Positions 54,134 through 63,913 are shown, counted from the first letter of the stretch. The stretch: 64,000 nt of DNA from Pectobacterium brasiliense (GCF_013449685.1 NZ_JACDSF010000008.1:146039-210038); one strand, 5' to 3'. Numbers and translations are program-made. The notes: generated from the letters alone by a model not told the origin.

Positions 54134-55780
54134 ATGGAAATATTTTTTACGATTCTTATTTTGACCCTAGTGGTATCTCTGTCTGGGGTGATTACCCGCA
54201 TTTTACCTTTTCAAATCCCTCTGCCTTTAATGCAAATCGTGCTTGGTGCCATCCTTGCCTGGCCCCATTTTGGTTTGCACGTTGATTTCAATCCCGAGCT
54301 GTTTATGGTGCTCTTCATTCCGCCGCTGCTGTTTGCCGACGGCTGGAAAACGCCGACGCGTGAGTTCCTGAGACACGGTCGAGAAATTATTGGTCTGGCG
54401 CTGGTTCTGGTTCTGATTACCGTGGTGGGCATCGGCTATTTCATCTACTGGATGGTGCCGGGCATGCCGCTGATTGCGGCCTTCGCGCTGGCCGCCGTGC
54501 TGTCGCCGACGGATGCCGTCGCGCTGTCTGGTATCGTCGGGGAAGATCGTATACCGAAAAAGCTGATGGGCATTTTGCAGGGCGAAGCGCTGATGAACGA
54601 TGCGTCCGGTCTGGTGTCGCTGAAATTTGCTGTCGCGATTGCGATGGGCACGATGGTGTTTACGGTTTCCGGTGCGACGCTGGAATTCATGCAGGTTGCG
54701 CTGGGCGGGCTGCTGGCGGGCGTCGGCGTGACCTGGATATTCGGTAAATCGCTGCGCGCTATCAGCCGCTGGAGTGGTGATGATGCCGCAACGCAGATTG
54801 TGCTGCTGTTGCTGCTACCTTTCGCCTCGTATCTGATTGCCGAACACATCGGTGTGTCGGGCATTCTGGCCGCGGTAGCCGCGGGGATGACGATGGGTCA
54901 ATCGGGCGTCATTCGTAGCGCACCGCTGACAATGCGGCTGCGTGCGAACGGCGTGTGGTCGATGTTGGAGTTCGTGTTTAACGGCATGGTGTTCATCATG
55001 TTGGGCCTGCAATTACCGGGCATTCTGGAAACCTCGGTGACGCAGGCGGAGTTGGACCCAACGATTGAAACCTGGATGCTGTTTACCGATATCGTGATTA
55101 TCTATGGTGCTTTGCTGCTGCTGCGTTTCTGTTGGCTGTGGGTGATGAAAACATACAGCACACACATCCAGAAAAAGCGCCCGATGATCTTTGCCGAATT
55201 TTCCACGCGGGAGCTGTGGATCGCGTCCTTTGCTGGCGTGCGAGGGGCGATTACGCTGGCGGGTGTGCTATCTATTCCGCTGCTGCTGACGGACGGCACC
55301 GCATTCCCGTCACGCTATCAACTGGTGCTTATCGCTACGGGCGTCATTTTGTTTTCTCTACTGTGTGGCGTGCTGGCGTTGCCGTTTCTGTTGCGTGGTG
55401 TGGTGGTCGCGGACAAGGCCGCGCATGCCAAAGAAATCCGCATGGCGCGCATGGCGGTGGCAGAAGTGGCGATCAAAAGTATGCACAAAATGGAGGAGCG
55501 TCTGGCCGCCGATCGAGAGGAGAACATTGATGAGCAGGTGCTGAAAGAAGTCAGCGCGCGTGTCATTGGTAATCTGCGCCGACGGCTCATCGATAAAGAC
55601 GATCCTGAAAATGGTCTGCTGATTGAGAATCTGGAGCGGCGTTTTCGTCTGACCGCGCTGAATTCCGAACGTGCTGAGCTGTATCACCTGCGTGCCACGC
55701 AGCAAATCAGCAATGAGACGTTGCAAAAAATGCTGCGCGACCTCGATCTGATGGAAGCGCTTCTGATCGAAAATGAGTAA
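54134..55780 (+). CDS. yjcE: Na+/H+ antiporter YjcE (CPA1 family)
   Basis: This 548-residue antiporter has about 12 membrane segments over residues 1-415 and a C-terminal cytosolic helical domain. CPA1 motifs include FIPPLLFADGWK, ALAAVLSPTDAVALSGI and GEALMNDASGLVSLK with the acidic transport residues. Length and neighbour ghxP match E. coli yjcE. It exchanges sodium (or potassium) for protons at the inner membrane. The start follows AAGGAAAGC. Confidence 0.9.
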   Translation: MEIFFTILILTLVVSLSGVITRILPFQIPLPLMQIVLGAILAWPHFGLHVDFNPELFMVLFIPPLLFADGWKTPTREFLRHGREIIGLALVLVLITVVGIGYFIYWMVPGMPLIAAFALAAVLSPTDAVALSGIVGEDRIPKKLMGILQGEALMNDASGLVSLKFAVAIAMGTMVFTVSGATLEFMQVALGGLLAGVGVTWIFGKSLRAISRWSGDDAATQIVLLLLLPFASYLIAEHIGVSGILAAVAAGMTMGQSGVIRSAPLTMRLRANGVWSMLEFVFNGMVFIMLGLQLPGILETSVTQAELDPTIETWMLFTDIVIIYGALLLLRFCWLWVMKTYSTHIQKKRPMIFAEFSTRELWIASFAGVRGAITLAGVLSIPLLLTDGTAFPSRYQLVLIATGVILFSLLCGVLALPFLLRGVVVADKAAHAKEIRMARMAVAEVAIKSMHKMEERLAADREENIDEQVLKEVSARVIGNLRRRLIDKDDPENGLLIENLERRFRLTALNSERAELYHLRATQQISNETLQKMLRDLDLMEALLIENE

Positions 55781-55929
55781 GACGCGGTGAGACGATCCCC
55801 GTTACCGCGTTGATTTCTTTCTCTTCTCTTTTCTTCCTCTGCATCTCCATGGCGTAAGCGATGGGGATGTTTTTTATGCGTCCAGCCTAAGAACGACGTC
55901 AGGCGATTGTAAACTGCTTGTCACTAAAT

Positions 55930-55948
55930 GATAATGATTGTTATTATC
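55930..55948. promoter_or_regulatory. Fur-like box upstream of the Tad two-component genes
   Basis: GATAATGATTGTTATTATC matches the Fur consensus GATAATGATAATCATTATC at 16 of 19 positions. It lies about 190 bp upstream of the response-regulator start, within the 356-bp yjcE-regulator gap, which otherwise holds only an unlikely 81-codon GTG frame on the minus strand. Confidence 0.5.
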
Positions 55949-56136
55949 TGTAGGGCTTTTCTCATAAGTGAAAAGTAGAGCAGTAAAAAACAGAAAACTA
56001 AAAAACCAGAAGCACAAAACGGCCCGCACGGTATCAACATCGTGTGGGGTGAATGGCTGTTTGAAGGACCAGATAAAATAAACGGACATTAACCCTAAAT
56101 TAATTAGGTAATAAGCCACGTTTATAGGGGAATATT

Positions 56137-56847
56137 ATGCGTGTATTAGTGGTTGATGATGATTCTGTGCTGTGCCATTGGCTGGGGTCTAAATTACATT
56201 CCCACGGCCATTCTTGCCGAATGGTGCACGATGGCGCACACGCATTAAAAGCGATCAAGGATGAAGTTTATGATGTCGTTCTGTTAGACAGAATGTTACC
56301 CATCATGGATGGATTTACGGTATTACGTGAATTACAAGGCTCACGTCATCCGCCTATTATGCTGCTCTCGGCGCTGGATCGTGATGTCGATCGGGTGATG
56401 GGTTTAGAGCTTGGTGCGGAGGATTATCTCGGCAAGCCTTTTAATTTTAATGAGCTTAGATTACGTCTGGATATTATGGCGCGGCGCGGTAAACATCATG
56501 TCGATAATCCTTCCATGCTGACTTTTGAAGACCTGCAGCTTGACCGTATGCAGCGCGTTGCATGGCGCGGCGGCAAGCGCATCGACTTGACCGATAAAGA
56601 AATCAAGTTACTGATTATATTAATGGAAAATCCGGGTCAGGCGATTACGCGTACGATGCTGTTAGAGCGCGTATGGGGCTACAATTTTGATCCGCAAACC
56701 AATCTGATCGACGTTCATATGTCAAAATTGCGGGCAAAAATTGATAAAGGCTTCCCGCATCCATTAATTAAAACGCTAAGAGCGATGGGCTACGCATTAG
56801 GCGCGGTAGATAAGGACAAAACCGATGTTGGCAGCCACGCTGAATAA
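56137..56847 (+). CDS. OmpR-family response regulator of the Tad locus
   Basis: This 236-residue regulator has a receiver domain with acidic pocket VVDDDS, phosphorylation site Asp51 (VVLLDRMLP) and Lys100 (GKPF), followed by a winged-helix DNA-binding domain (DLTDKEIKLLIILMENPGQAITRTMLLERVWG). The next gene, its kinase, overlaps by 23 bp. Lying directly upstream of flp, the pair probably controls the pilus genes; target sites are not known, although a 9-bp inverted repeat lies in front of flp. Confidence 0.93.
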   Translation: MRVLVVDDDSVLCHWLGSKLHSHGHSCRMVHDGAHALKAIKDEVYDVVLLDRMLPIMDGFTVLRELQGSRHPPIMLLSALDRDVDRVMGLELGAEDYLGKPFNFNELRLRLDIMARRGKHHVDNPSMLTFEDLQLDRMQRVAWRGGKRIDLTDKEIKLLIILMENPGQAITRTMLLERVWGYNFDPQTNLIDVHMSKLRAKIDKGFPHPLIKTLRAMGYALGAVDKDKTDVGSHAE

Positions 56848-58324
56848 AATAAAAATAAAGAAGCTCGGGCAGCACTGGCAGGTAAAAATAAAACACTGGC
56901 AATTACTGGGGGCAAGCCAATATCCCGGCTTTTTATGCACCTCTAATTTTCGCCAGGCAATAACCATTGTTTTTCTGTTCTTATTGATGATGCTGATGTG
57001 TATTGTCGGCTTCAGTTCATTAAGTGAAACGCTGATTAGAACGCATGTCCGCGAAGTTATTCTGGGTAATATTTACGACTATTCGATGCAGTCGCGTTTA
57101 ACCAATGCCGATAGCCTGATTACGCAATTACGGCAGGACAATCGCGCGAAAGGGGACGAATTACCGCTGTTTCTGGTGATGAATAAACACGGTGATATTC
57201 TGTATCACAATCATCCATTAAGAACGCATCCACTCCCTCCCCATTCTGCAAACTCACACCCTCTTGAAATGCGGCAGCATACCGATTGCCAGATGGATGT
57301 CAGCTGTCTTAAAGCCGAAATTTCCAGCCCTGACGACCCGAATCTAATCGGTTTGTCCGTCATGTTGGATGACGGGGGCGTGCTGTTTACCGCTTACAAC
57401 ATTCGGCCGATGTTAGAGAGGGTGAGAACCATCCCGCTCGTGGCGGGGGCGGGACTGTTTGTCGTGCTGCTCTTTTGCCTGTTTGTCAGCCGCCATTTCA
57501 GCTTACGCAGCTTGCGCAGCGTGGAGAAAATCCGTGCGGCGCTACATCGCTACAGCAGCGGTGAGCAACAGGTGCGTATGCCGCTGTCGCCTTACGACGA
57601 TGATTTTGACAGCCTGAGTGCCGATATTAACCAGAATCTGGAACGCATTGAGCGCCTGATGGAGCAGGTGCGCAGCACTTCCAGCCATGTCGCGCATGAA
57701 CTGCGTACGCCGCTGACGCATCTGCAAAATCGCCTGTTCAATCTGACGGAGCGGGCAGGGCTGGATAACGACATTCGTGATGAGTTGAATCTGGCGGTGG
57801 ACGAGGTGCATAAAATTCTCGGGCTATTCCGAACCGTGATGCGTATCGGTGAAATCGAAAGTGGGCGCTGTGTACACCAGTTTGAGAACATTGAAGCGCG
57901 CCAACTGCTGGAAGAAATTGCCGAATATTATCAGCCGCTGGCGGAAGAGCGCGGCTGTCGCCTGAAGATTGAAATCAAAGCCGGAATTCAGCTATTTGGC
58001 GACCGAGCGCTGCTGTTTCAGGCGCTGGCCAATCTGGTAGAGAACGCGCTGAAATATGCGGCGCAGGGAAAATACATCACGTTGAGCGTGACGCTGTACC
58101 GTGGCTGGATAGCCCTGAGCGTTGCTGACCGTGGTCCGGGCATTCCGCCGGCGCTGCATGCCAAAGCGCTACAACGCTTTCAGCGGCTGGATACCTGGTT
58201 TCAGTCTGGCTATGGGCTGGGGTTATCTCTGGTTCAGGCAATTACCGATCTGCACGGTGGCAAACTCTATCTGGATTCCTCAGAGCCGGGCCTGAACGTT
58301 TATCTGTGCCTTAATCGCTGCTAA
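56825..58324 (+). CDS. Sensor histidine kinase of the Tad locus
   Basis: This 499-residue kinase has an N-terminal membrane helix (about 47-70), a periplasmic sensor of about 130 residues, a second helix (about 200-222), HAMP linker, dimerisation domain with phospho-acceptor His291 (SSHVAHELRTPLTHL), and an ATPase domain with N-box LVENALKYAA, G1 DRGPGIPP and G2 GYGLGLSLV. It overlaps the regulator gene by 23 bp. The signal is unknown; two Cys in the sensor region (DCQMDVSCLK) could form a disulfide. Confidence 0.92.
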   Translation: MLAATLNKIKIKKLGQHWQVKIKHWQLLGASQYPGFLCTSNFRQAITIVFLFLLMMLMCIVGFSSLSETLIRTHVREVILGNIYDYSMQSRLTNADSLITQLRQDNRAKGDELPLFLVMNKHGDILYHNHPLRTHPLPPHSANSHPLEMRQHTDCQMDVSCLKAEISSPDDPNLIGLSVMLDDGGVLFTAYNIRPMLERVRTIPLVAGAGLFVVLLFCLFVSRHFSLRSLRSVEKIRAALHRYSSGEQQVRMPLSPYDDDFDSLSADINQNLERIERLMEQVRSTSSHVAHELRTPLTHLQNRLFNLTERAGLDNDIRDELNLAVDEVHKILGLFRTVMRIGEIESGRCVHQFENIEARQLLEEIAEYYQPLAEERGCRLKIEIKAGIQLFGDRALLFQALANLVENALKYAAQGKYITLSVTLYRGWIALSVADRGPGIPPALHAKALQRFQRLDTWFQSGYGLGLSLVQAITDLHGGKLYLDSSEPGLNVYLCLNRC

Positions 58325-58539
58325 TCCTCTTTTTTCTCGATGAATACGACGTGTGGTAAGTGGGTTTTCTCTGCTTGCTACGACGATTTTCTCTTAATCG
58401 TTTATGAATATCCCTGCAAAAAACATGAATATTTATTAATTTACCCTGCAATGTAAATTGTTTTAATCATTGATTTATATTGATAATTTTTTGTATGGAA
58501 AGATTAACGAATATTAATGTTCCACTGCTTGCTCTGCTT
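58325..58539. promoter_or_regulatory. Leader region of the flp/tad genes (first part)
   Basis: The 310-bp gap before flp is AT-rich (58325-58635) and must hold the pilus promoter. I see no consensus sigma-70 pair. The inverted repeat is listed separately. Confidence 0.35.
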
Positions 58540-58570
58540 GATAATAAGTCTCATTATTAATCTTATTATC
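58540..58570. repeat. Inverted repeat GATAATAAG / CTTATTATC before flp
   Basis: Perfect nine-base arms separated by 13 bases, ending 65 bp upstream of the pilin start. It may be an operator or form a hairpin in the flp mRNA leader. Confidence 0.55.
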
Positions 58571-58635
58571 ATCGTGGCACCCTGAGTTTCCGAGTAGGCC
58601 ATGATTTCTTTGCCTGCGGATTAGAGAGTCTTCCC

Positions 58636-58860
58636 ATGAAAAATATGAAAGCAAAACTGCGTTCTTTCCTGCGTGACGAGAGCGGTGTAACGGCAATCGA
58701 ATACGGCATTCTTGCGGCGGCGATGGCGGCAGCTATCGGCGCTATTTTCGGCGGTGACGGTATCTTCGTGAAAGCGCTGAATGAGAAATTTAGCCAGATC
58801 GCCGATCAAATCACTGGCGCAGGAACGCCAGGATCGGGTTCAACGAACGTACCGAAATAA
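58636..58860 (+). CDS. flp: Flp-type pilin
   Basis: This 74-residue prepilin has a short charged leader and the Flp processing region ESGVTAIEYGILAAAMAAAIGAI: cleavage is expected after the Gly before VTAIEY, leaving the Glu-Tyr pair at positions 5 and 6 of the mature pilin. The rest is one hydrophobic helix and a short polar tail (GAGTPGSGSTNVPK). It is the major subunit of the Tad pilus used for adhesion. First gene of the structural operon; the peptidase gene follows after 7 bp. Confidence 0.95.
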   Translation: MKNMKAKLRSFLRDESGVTAIEYGILAAAMAAAIGAIFGGDGIFVKALNEKFSQIADQITGAGTPGSGSTNVPK

Positions 58861-58867
58861 GTACGGG

Positions 58868-59419
58868 ATGGCGGATTACGCGCACTGGCCGCAGACGGTA
58901 CTGCTGATGGGGTGCCTGCTGTGGTGTATCAGTACCGACCTGTTAGTACGCAAAATTACGAATCAGGCGGTACTGATTTTATTGCTGGGCTGGCTGTTTT
59001 TCAGCGCTTCACATGTCCTGCAATCCGGTGCGTTAGATAGGTTGGCACTACAGAAAACGCTCTGGGCGCTGCCAGGCGCGGCGGCAGTACTGGTTGTGGG
59101 ATTTTTGCTTTTCCTCACCGGCAGATTAGGCGCCGGGGATGTCAAGCTGATGAGTGTGCTGTGCCTGTGGGTTGGGCAAGGGCACCAGATCGTTTTCGTC
59201 ATGGTGACGGCGCTGGCTGGCGGTGTTCTGGCGCTTAGCTTGCCGCTGCTGAATACCGTACCCACAGCGGTGGCGATGGGCATTCAAACCACCAACCGGA
59301 TATTCAAGAGTCGGTTGCCTATGCCACCCGCGTTGCCCGCCGATCTTTCTCAAGGCATACCTTACGGCGTCGCCATTGCGTTCGGCGCGATGTATGTCCT
59401 GATTTTTCCCTTGTTTTAA
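58868..59419 (+). CDS. tadV: Prepilin peptidase TadV/CpaA
   Basis: This 183-residue membrane peptidase of the A24 aspartate type has the first catalytic Asp in CISTDLLVRKITN and the second in the GAGDVKLMSVLCLW motif (GxGD). It cleaves Flp at the inner membrane. ATG at 58868 is 7 bp after flp; a longer in-frame extension overlapping flp is unlikely. About six membrane segments. Confidence 0.93.
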   Translation: MADYAHWPQTVLLMGCLLWCISTDLLVRKITNQAVLILLLGWLFFSASHVLQSGALDRLALQKTLWALPGAAAVLVVGFLLFLTGRLGAGDVKLMSVLCLWVGQGHQIVFVMVTALAGGVLALSLPLLNTVPTAVAMGIQTTNRIFKSRLPMPPALPADLSQGIPYGVAIAFGAMYVLIFPLF

Positions 59420-59466
59420 TTCTGTCGCAGCTTTAAGACACACACGGCTTAGGTAGGCAAGTTGAA

Positions 59467-60411
59467 ATGAAAGTGAACTCTACATACGTACTGTCAGGCG
59501 CGCTCGTGCTGGCAGGCATTGTTGCGCTGATGGTGCGTAGCCACCTCTCTTCTGAACCCCCTGCGCCGCCTCCGATTGTGGTTAAAGCACCGGAAAAAAC
59601 GGCTGTTTTGGTGGCCGCGAAAGATCTGCATCCCGGTGACTTTCTGGATTCATCCTCCCTGCGCTGGCAGGAGACAGATGAATCGGTTTCTCGTTCATTT
59701 AACTTTGTTCGTGGTAAAGACAGTCAGTCGCTACTGTTCGGCTCAACGTTGCGTGAAACAGTGGCAGAAGGTGCGCCGTTAAACAGTAACGTATTGGTTA
59801 AGCCGAATGAGCCGGGTTTTGTCGCTGCCGTACTGCGTAAAGGCATGCGTGCTATCTCCGTTCCTACCAGCGCCATTGCGAGCAATGCTGGATTAGTGTC
59901 AGCAGGCGATCGTGTTGATGTGATCCTTAGCATGAGACGAGACGATCAGTCTGAGTTACCCGCAAGCCGTAACCAACCTGTCGTGATGCCGCTTCTGGCG
60001 TCACAAACGATAGTTCGTGATTTACGCGTATTGGCGCTGAACGATAAAACTGGTACGCCGATATACCCACGCTTTGATGCTGCTGAAGACGGTACGGTGC
60101 TTGATGCAACCGCCAAAAGCCGTGAGTCTGCCGTGCGTTCTCGTCCTGCAACTTATCAAACCGTGACGCTGGAAGTGACGCCTCAGCAGGCTGAAGCGCT
60201 GGCGGTTGCCAAAGAGCTGGGCATTCTGCATTTGGCGCTGCGCAGTGCCGATCTGGATGATGTAGTCGATCCTGCAACAGGGCGACCTCATGTGACCACA
60301 GTGCCTCTGGCAACCGATATCTACGGAGCGCTATCTGCCGGATCCGGCGGGCACAAAGTGAAAATCTATCGCGCTGAGCAAAAAGACGTGGTGACGTTCC
60401 CCTCCCGATAG
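59467..60411 (+). CDS. rcpC: Flp pilus assembly protein RcpC/CpaB
   Basis: This 314-residue protein has an N-terminal membrane anchor (about 8-24) and a SAF domain (VLVAAKDLHPGDFLDSSSLRW, later GMRAISVPTSAIASNAGLVSAGDRVDVILSM). CpaB/RcpC proteins sit in the periplasm with the secretin. Position between the peptidase and secretin genes is canonical. Confidence 0.93.
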   Translation: MKVNSTYVLSGALVLAGIVALMVRSHLSSEPPAPPPIVVKAPEKTAVLVAAKDLHPGDFLDSSSLRWQETDESVSRSFNFVRGKDSQSLLFGSTLRETVAEGAPLNSNVLVKPNEPGFVAAVLRKGMRAISVPTSAIASNAGLVSAGDRVDVILSMRRDDQSELPASRNQPVVMPLLASQTIVRDLRVLALNDKTGTPIYPRFDAAEDGTVLDATAKSRESAVRSRPATYQTVTLEVTPQQAEALAVAKELGILHLALRSADLDDVVDPATGRPHVTTVPLATDIYGALSAGSGGHKVKIYRAEQKDVVTFPSR

Positions 60412-60491
60412 GACGAACACGAAATCTGACAGCCTGCGGGCAGCCGCGAGTTGCTCATGGAAAAATGAAGCCCATTACGGAAATTAAGTAA

Positions 60492-61931
60492 ATGACGATG
60501 TTTTCGCTGTTTTTGAAATCGGACTTTCGGGGTACGTGCAAACGATTGCTGGCCGCTGGCCTGTTTAATGCGGTATTGCCTGTCACGCTGACGACGATGA
60601 TGTTGCCCGCAACCACGCTGGCGGCTGGGGTATCGGTAGCGCCGGTAACCGACGAAGTGCGCCTGACCGTGCATCAGGGACGGTTATTGCAACTCAACGA
60701 GCTGCCGGACAGCGTGCTGGTGGCCGATCCGAATATTGCCAGTTTCGAACTGCCTTCACCGGGTAACCTGTTTGTCTACGCTAAAAGCGTCGGTACCACC
60801 ACGCTCTACGCGATGGATGAAAATGGCAATGTGATCAACGCCATTCGTCTGGTATCCGAGCATGATTTGAAAGCGCTGGGTGAACGCATGAAGCGTGAAT
60901 TCCCCGGTGCGGATATCCAACTGGAAGCCTCGATTCCCAGCGGTGTGATTGTGCGCGGTAGCGTCGATACCCCGCAGGACGCCAAGCGTGTGATCGACAG
61001 CATACAGGCTTATATCAGCGCGTCCGCCGGCGGTGGCGGGCAGGGTGGTGGAGGCGGTGGCGAAAGACTGCCAGGCTCCAGCGAATCCTCCGGCAAAGTG
61101 ATCAACCAGCTCAAAATCAAAACGCCTTCGCAAATCAATATTCAGGTGCGCGTAGTGGAAGTGTCCCGCAAGTTGACCAGCGAACTGGGCTTCAACTGGG
61201 CGGCATCACTGAGCACCGGCAGCGGGAATATGAGTGCAGGCAGCGGCTCGCGTCTTAATCTGTTCAACGCTACAACCGGACGATTTTCTAACCCAACGGA
61301 TTCTGGCTTCCTGAACTTCGGCCGTTCCAGACTGAGCGGATTGTTAACCGCGATGAACCAGCAGGGCATGGCGACCGTGTTGGCTGAACCCAACCTGACG
61401 GCGATGTCAGGGGAAACCGCTGCGTTTGCCGCGGGTGGTGAAGTGCCAATCGTCCTGATCACCAACAACAGCGTCAGCATCGATTACAAATCCTACGGTG
61501 TGATTCTGCGCATGACGCCAACGCTGCTGTCTGCCAATCGCATCAGCCTGCACATTGCACCGGAAGTTAGTGAGCTAACCGACGTCGGTTCCGTACAGCT
61601 GGAAGGCGGATCGCGCATTCCGGCCTTAACCGTACGCCGTGCGGATACCACGGTAGAGCTCGCCAGCGGCCAGAGCTTTGCGCTGGCAGGCATGCTGCGT
61701 AGCGCCGGTAGCCAGACGATCAACGGCGTGCCGGGATTAAGCAGCGTTCCGATGTTTGGCCGCCTGTTTGAAAGCGAAGCCACCAGTCAGGAAGAAACGG
61801 AATTGGTGATTATCGCGACCGCCTATGTCGTTGAGCCGGTTAACGCGGGCGATCTTCAGACGCCGGGACAAGGCGTGAAAATGCTGGATTCGTCCATGCC
61901 GCGCTCTGCATCTATCGGCTATCTCTACTGA
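60492..61931 (+). CDS. rcpA: Secretin RcpA/CpaC
   Basis: This 479-residue outer-membrane secretin has an N-terminal export signal (to about residue 45), an N0/BON-type region (RLLQLNELPDSVLVADPNIASFEL), a Gly-rich linker near residues 178-195, and the C-terminal secretin domain with VLAEPNLTAMSGETAAFAAGGEVPI and GMLRSAGSQTINGVPGLSSVPMFGRLF. It forms the pore through which the Flp pilus exits. Confidence 0.94.
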   Translation: MTMFSLFLKSDFRGTCKRLLAAGLFNAVLPVTLTTMMLPATTLAAGVSVAPVTDEVRLTVHQGRLLQLNELPDSVLVADPNIASFELPSPGNLFVYAKSVGTTTLYAMDENGNVINAIRLVSEHDLKALGERMKREFPGADIQLEASIPSGVIVRGSVDTPQDAKRVIDSIQAYISASAGGGGQGGGGGGERLPGSSESSGKVINQLKIKTPSQINIQVRVVEVSRKLTSELGFNWAASLSTGSGNMSAGSGSRLNLFNATTGRFSNPTDSGFLNFGRSRLSGLLTAMNQQGMATVLAEPNLTAMSGETAAFAAGGEVPIVLITNNSVSIDYKSYGVILRMTPTLLSANRISLHIAPEVSELTDVGSVQLEGGSRIPALTVRRADTTVELASGQSFALAGMLRSAGSQTINGVPGLSSVPMFGRLFESEATSQEETELVIIATAYVVEPVNAGDLQTPGQGVKMLDSSMPRSASIGYLY

Positions 61932-61952
61932 GTCCGCGAGGGGAAATAACAC

Positions 61953-62639
61953 ATGAAAACGATCAACAACAGTTACCCTCTGCTTCGCCCACTGCACATG
62001 CGTGTGGCGGTGCTTACCGCCGTGGTTCTGCTGGCAGGATGCGGATGGAATAAGCCGATTAACGACGTCCGTATGCAGCGCTTCGATCAGCCTGGGCTTC
62101 AACCGATTGCCGTCCAGCCTTCATCGGTGTCCGTGCCGTTACTGGTTGCACCGAACGGACGTGGGTTCCTTCCTGAATCCCTGAAACAGCTGAATATCAT
62201 GCTGAAGGATCAGGGACGACTATCCGCACAGACGCTGACGCTGATTCCGCACAGCACAAGCGGTGAGCAGATGGCAGGGCGACTGGCTACCGTGCTGAAA
62301 AACGCCGGTGCTAATCCACAGAATGTGAAGCAGATGCGCCGTTCTACGGCGAGTGGACAGAATGGCGATCTGGAAGTGATCTCCGAGGCGCTGGTGGTCA
62401 AAACCACCCGCTGCACGATCAACGATCCCAATCAGCTGATGGTGAAGCCCTATGAGGCAATGGGTTCTCTCGGCTGCGCCACGCAAAACAATCTGGCGAT
62501 GATGGTCGCCGAACCACGCGATCTGATTCAGGCCAAAGCGCTGGATAGTGCGGATGGCGTGGCGGCGGTCAATAGCATCGAACGCTATCACAAAGATGAA
62601 GTGAAAGAGCTCATCGACATTAACTTTGAAGAAGATTAA
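61953..62639 (+). CDS. rcpB: Pilus lipoprotein RcpB/CpaD
   Basis: This 228-residue protein has a lipoprotein signal (LTAVVLLAGCGWN, lipobox LAGC near residue 28) and the CpaD pattern, including an SLGCATQNNLAMMVAEPRDLIQAK segment. CpaD/RcpB assists assembly or gating of the secretin at the outer membrane. It lies 21 bp after rcpA and 14 bp before tadZ, clearly one operon. Confidence 0.9.
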   Translation: MKTINNSYPLLRPLHMRVAVLTAVVLLAGCGWNKPINDVRMQRFDQPGLQPIAVQPSSVSVPLLVAPNGRGFLPESLKQLNIMLKDQGRLSAQTLTLIPHSTSGEQMAGRLATVLKNAGANPQNVKQMRRSTASGQNGDLEVISEALVVKTTRCTINDPNQLMVKPYEAMGSLGCATQNNLAMMVAEPRDLIQAKALDSADGVAAVNSIERYHKDEVKELIDINFEED

Positions 62640-62653
62640 GGGCGTGACATTCC

Positions 62654-63853
62654 ATGAGTGAAATTACCCCTAACGATGGTGAAGAACTGGCGCTACCGCT
62701 GGTGGCGTTCGCCAATGACGTACGCGACGTAGCCGATATCGGCGATCTCTTTACTCGCCTGAAACAGCCGGATGTACCGGTGATGTCCGGCGGTATCGCT
62801 GCGGCGCGTCAATGGTGTGAACTGAATGTCCCGCCGCGCATTTTACTGGTGGATCTGGAAGGGGCGCACTGGCCGCTTCCGGCACTCGAAGAGCTGCTGA
62901 GCGTCTGCGGCCCCACCAGTCAGGTGATTGCGACGGGCAAAGAACAGGATGTCGGCTTGTACCGCGCGCTTCTTCAGGCGGGCGTGGTGGACTATCTGGT
63001 GAAGCCGTTCACGCTGGATCTGCTGGCGGCAACGCTGGCGAAGTGTGAAGGCCAACAGGCCGGGCCGGAATATGCCCGCATGGGCAGGACGATTGCGGTC
63101 GTCAGCGCCAGCGGCGGAAGTGGTGCCAGTACTGTGGCGATGGGGCTGGGCCGCCTGCTGTCCGGCGAGCGTCATTTGCCTGTGGCACTGGTGGATTTTG
63201 ACCGTCGTAACGGCGACCAACTGCTGTTGCAGGGGCAAACCGATGATGCGGGTCTGGCGGCGGTGTTGGGGACGCAGGAACTGGATACCCGACTTCTGCA
63301 ACGCGCCATGCTGCGCGTGGATACCCGTCTGCACCTGCTGGCACAGAAGCCAGAGCTGGGAGAATTGGCCCCGGTTGACGTCGATAACGTGCTGAATCTT
63401 GGCGGTGCGCTGTGCCGCATGTTCAATCAGGTGATTTGGGATCTGCCCAGCAGCTACCCGACCGGTGCGCTCGACGTGCTGACCTACGCGGATCTGCGCA
63501 TCATCGTGACGGAATTGACGCTTCAGGATGCGCGTAATGTACGGCGCGTGCTGAATGAGATCGGCGACGAAAGCGAAGGACAGCGTCTGTTGCTGGTACA
63601 TAACCAGAGCCGTTTTGCTACGACCGCGCCGTTAAGCCGCGATCAGTTCGAGCAATTTACCGGCCGGAAGATTGATGTCGTGCTGCCGAATGCAGGCCAC
63701 GCGTTATCGCAGAGCCTGACGCTCGGCGCATTGAATCTGGCCGCGGCACCCGCTTTCCAGCAGGGATTACGTCAACTGGTCGATCTGGCCTGCGGCGTAC
63801 GTGCTAGACCGGCGGAAAAACGCTGGTTCTCGCGTTGGTTAAAACGCGCCTGA
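62654..63853 (+). CDS. tadZ: Pilus localisation ATPase TadZ/CpaE
   Basis: This 399-residue protein has an N-terminal receiver-like domain (about 15-135) without a phosphorylation-competent pocket and a ParA/MinD-like ATPase domain (about 143-380). The P-loop SASGGSGASTVAMGLG lacks the usual lysines of KGGxGKT, as seen in several TadZ proteins, so ATP handling is atypical. TadZ places the Tad machine at its cellular site. Confidence 0.93.
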   Translation: MSEITPNDGEELALPLVAFANDVRDVADIGDLFTRLKQPDVPVMSGGIAAARQWCELNVPPRILLVDLEGAHWPLPALEELLSVCGPTSQVIATGKEQDVGLYRALLQAGVVDYLVKPFTLDLLAATLAKCEGQQAGPEYARMGRTIAVVSASGGSGASTVAMGLGRLLSGERHLPVALVDFDRRNGDQLLLQGQTDDAGLAAVLGTQELDTRLLQRAMLRVDTRLHLLAQKPELGELAPVDVDNVLNLGGALCRMFNQVIWDLPSSYPTGALDVLTYADLRIIVTELTLQDARNVRRVLNEIGDESEGQRLLLVHNQSRFATTAPLSRDQFEQFTGRKIDVVLPNAGHALSQSLTLGALNLAAAPAFQQGLRQLVDLACGVRARPAEKRWFSRWLKRA

Positions 63854-63913
63854 TGATGTTCAGCGTTCACCGTTTTTCAAAGGGTTACAGACTGTTTTTT
63901 GGGGTTCAGGACT

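Noticed and set aside
55874..56119. An 81-codon GTG frame on the minus strand with two hydrophobic stretches
   Set aside because: No ribosome site, divergent start directly against the response regulator, and it contains the Fur-like box; more likely regulatory DNA.
58571..58600. TGGCAC ... TTTC as a sigma-54 promoter before flp
   Set aside because: The -12 element lacks the required GC, and no sigma-54 activator is linked; the local regulator is OmpR-type.
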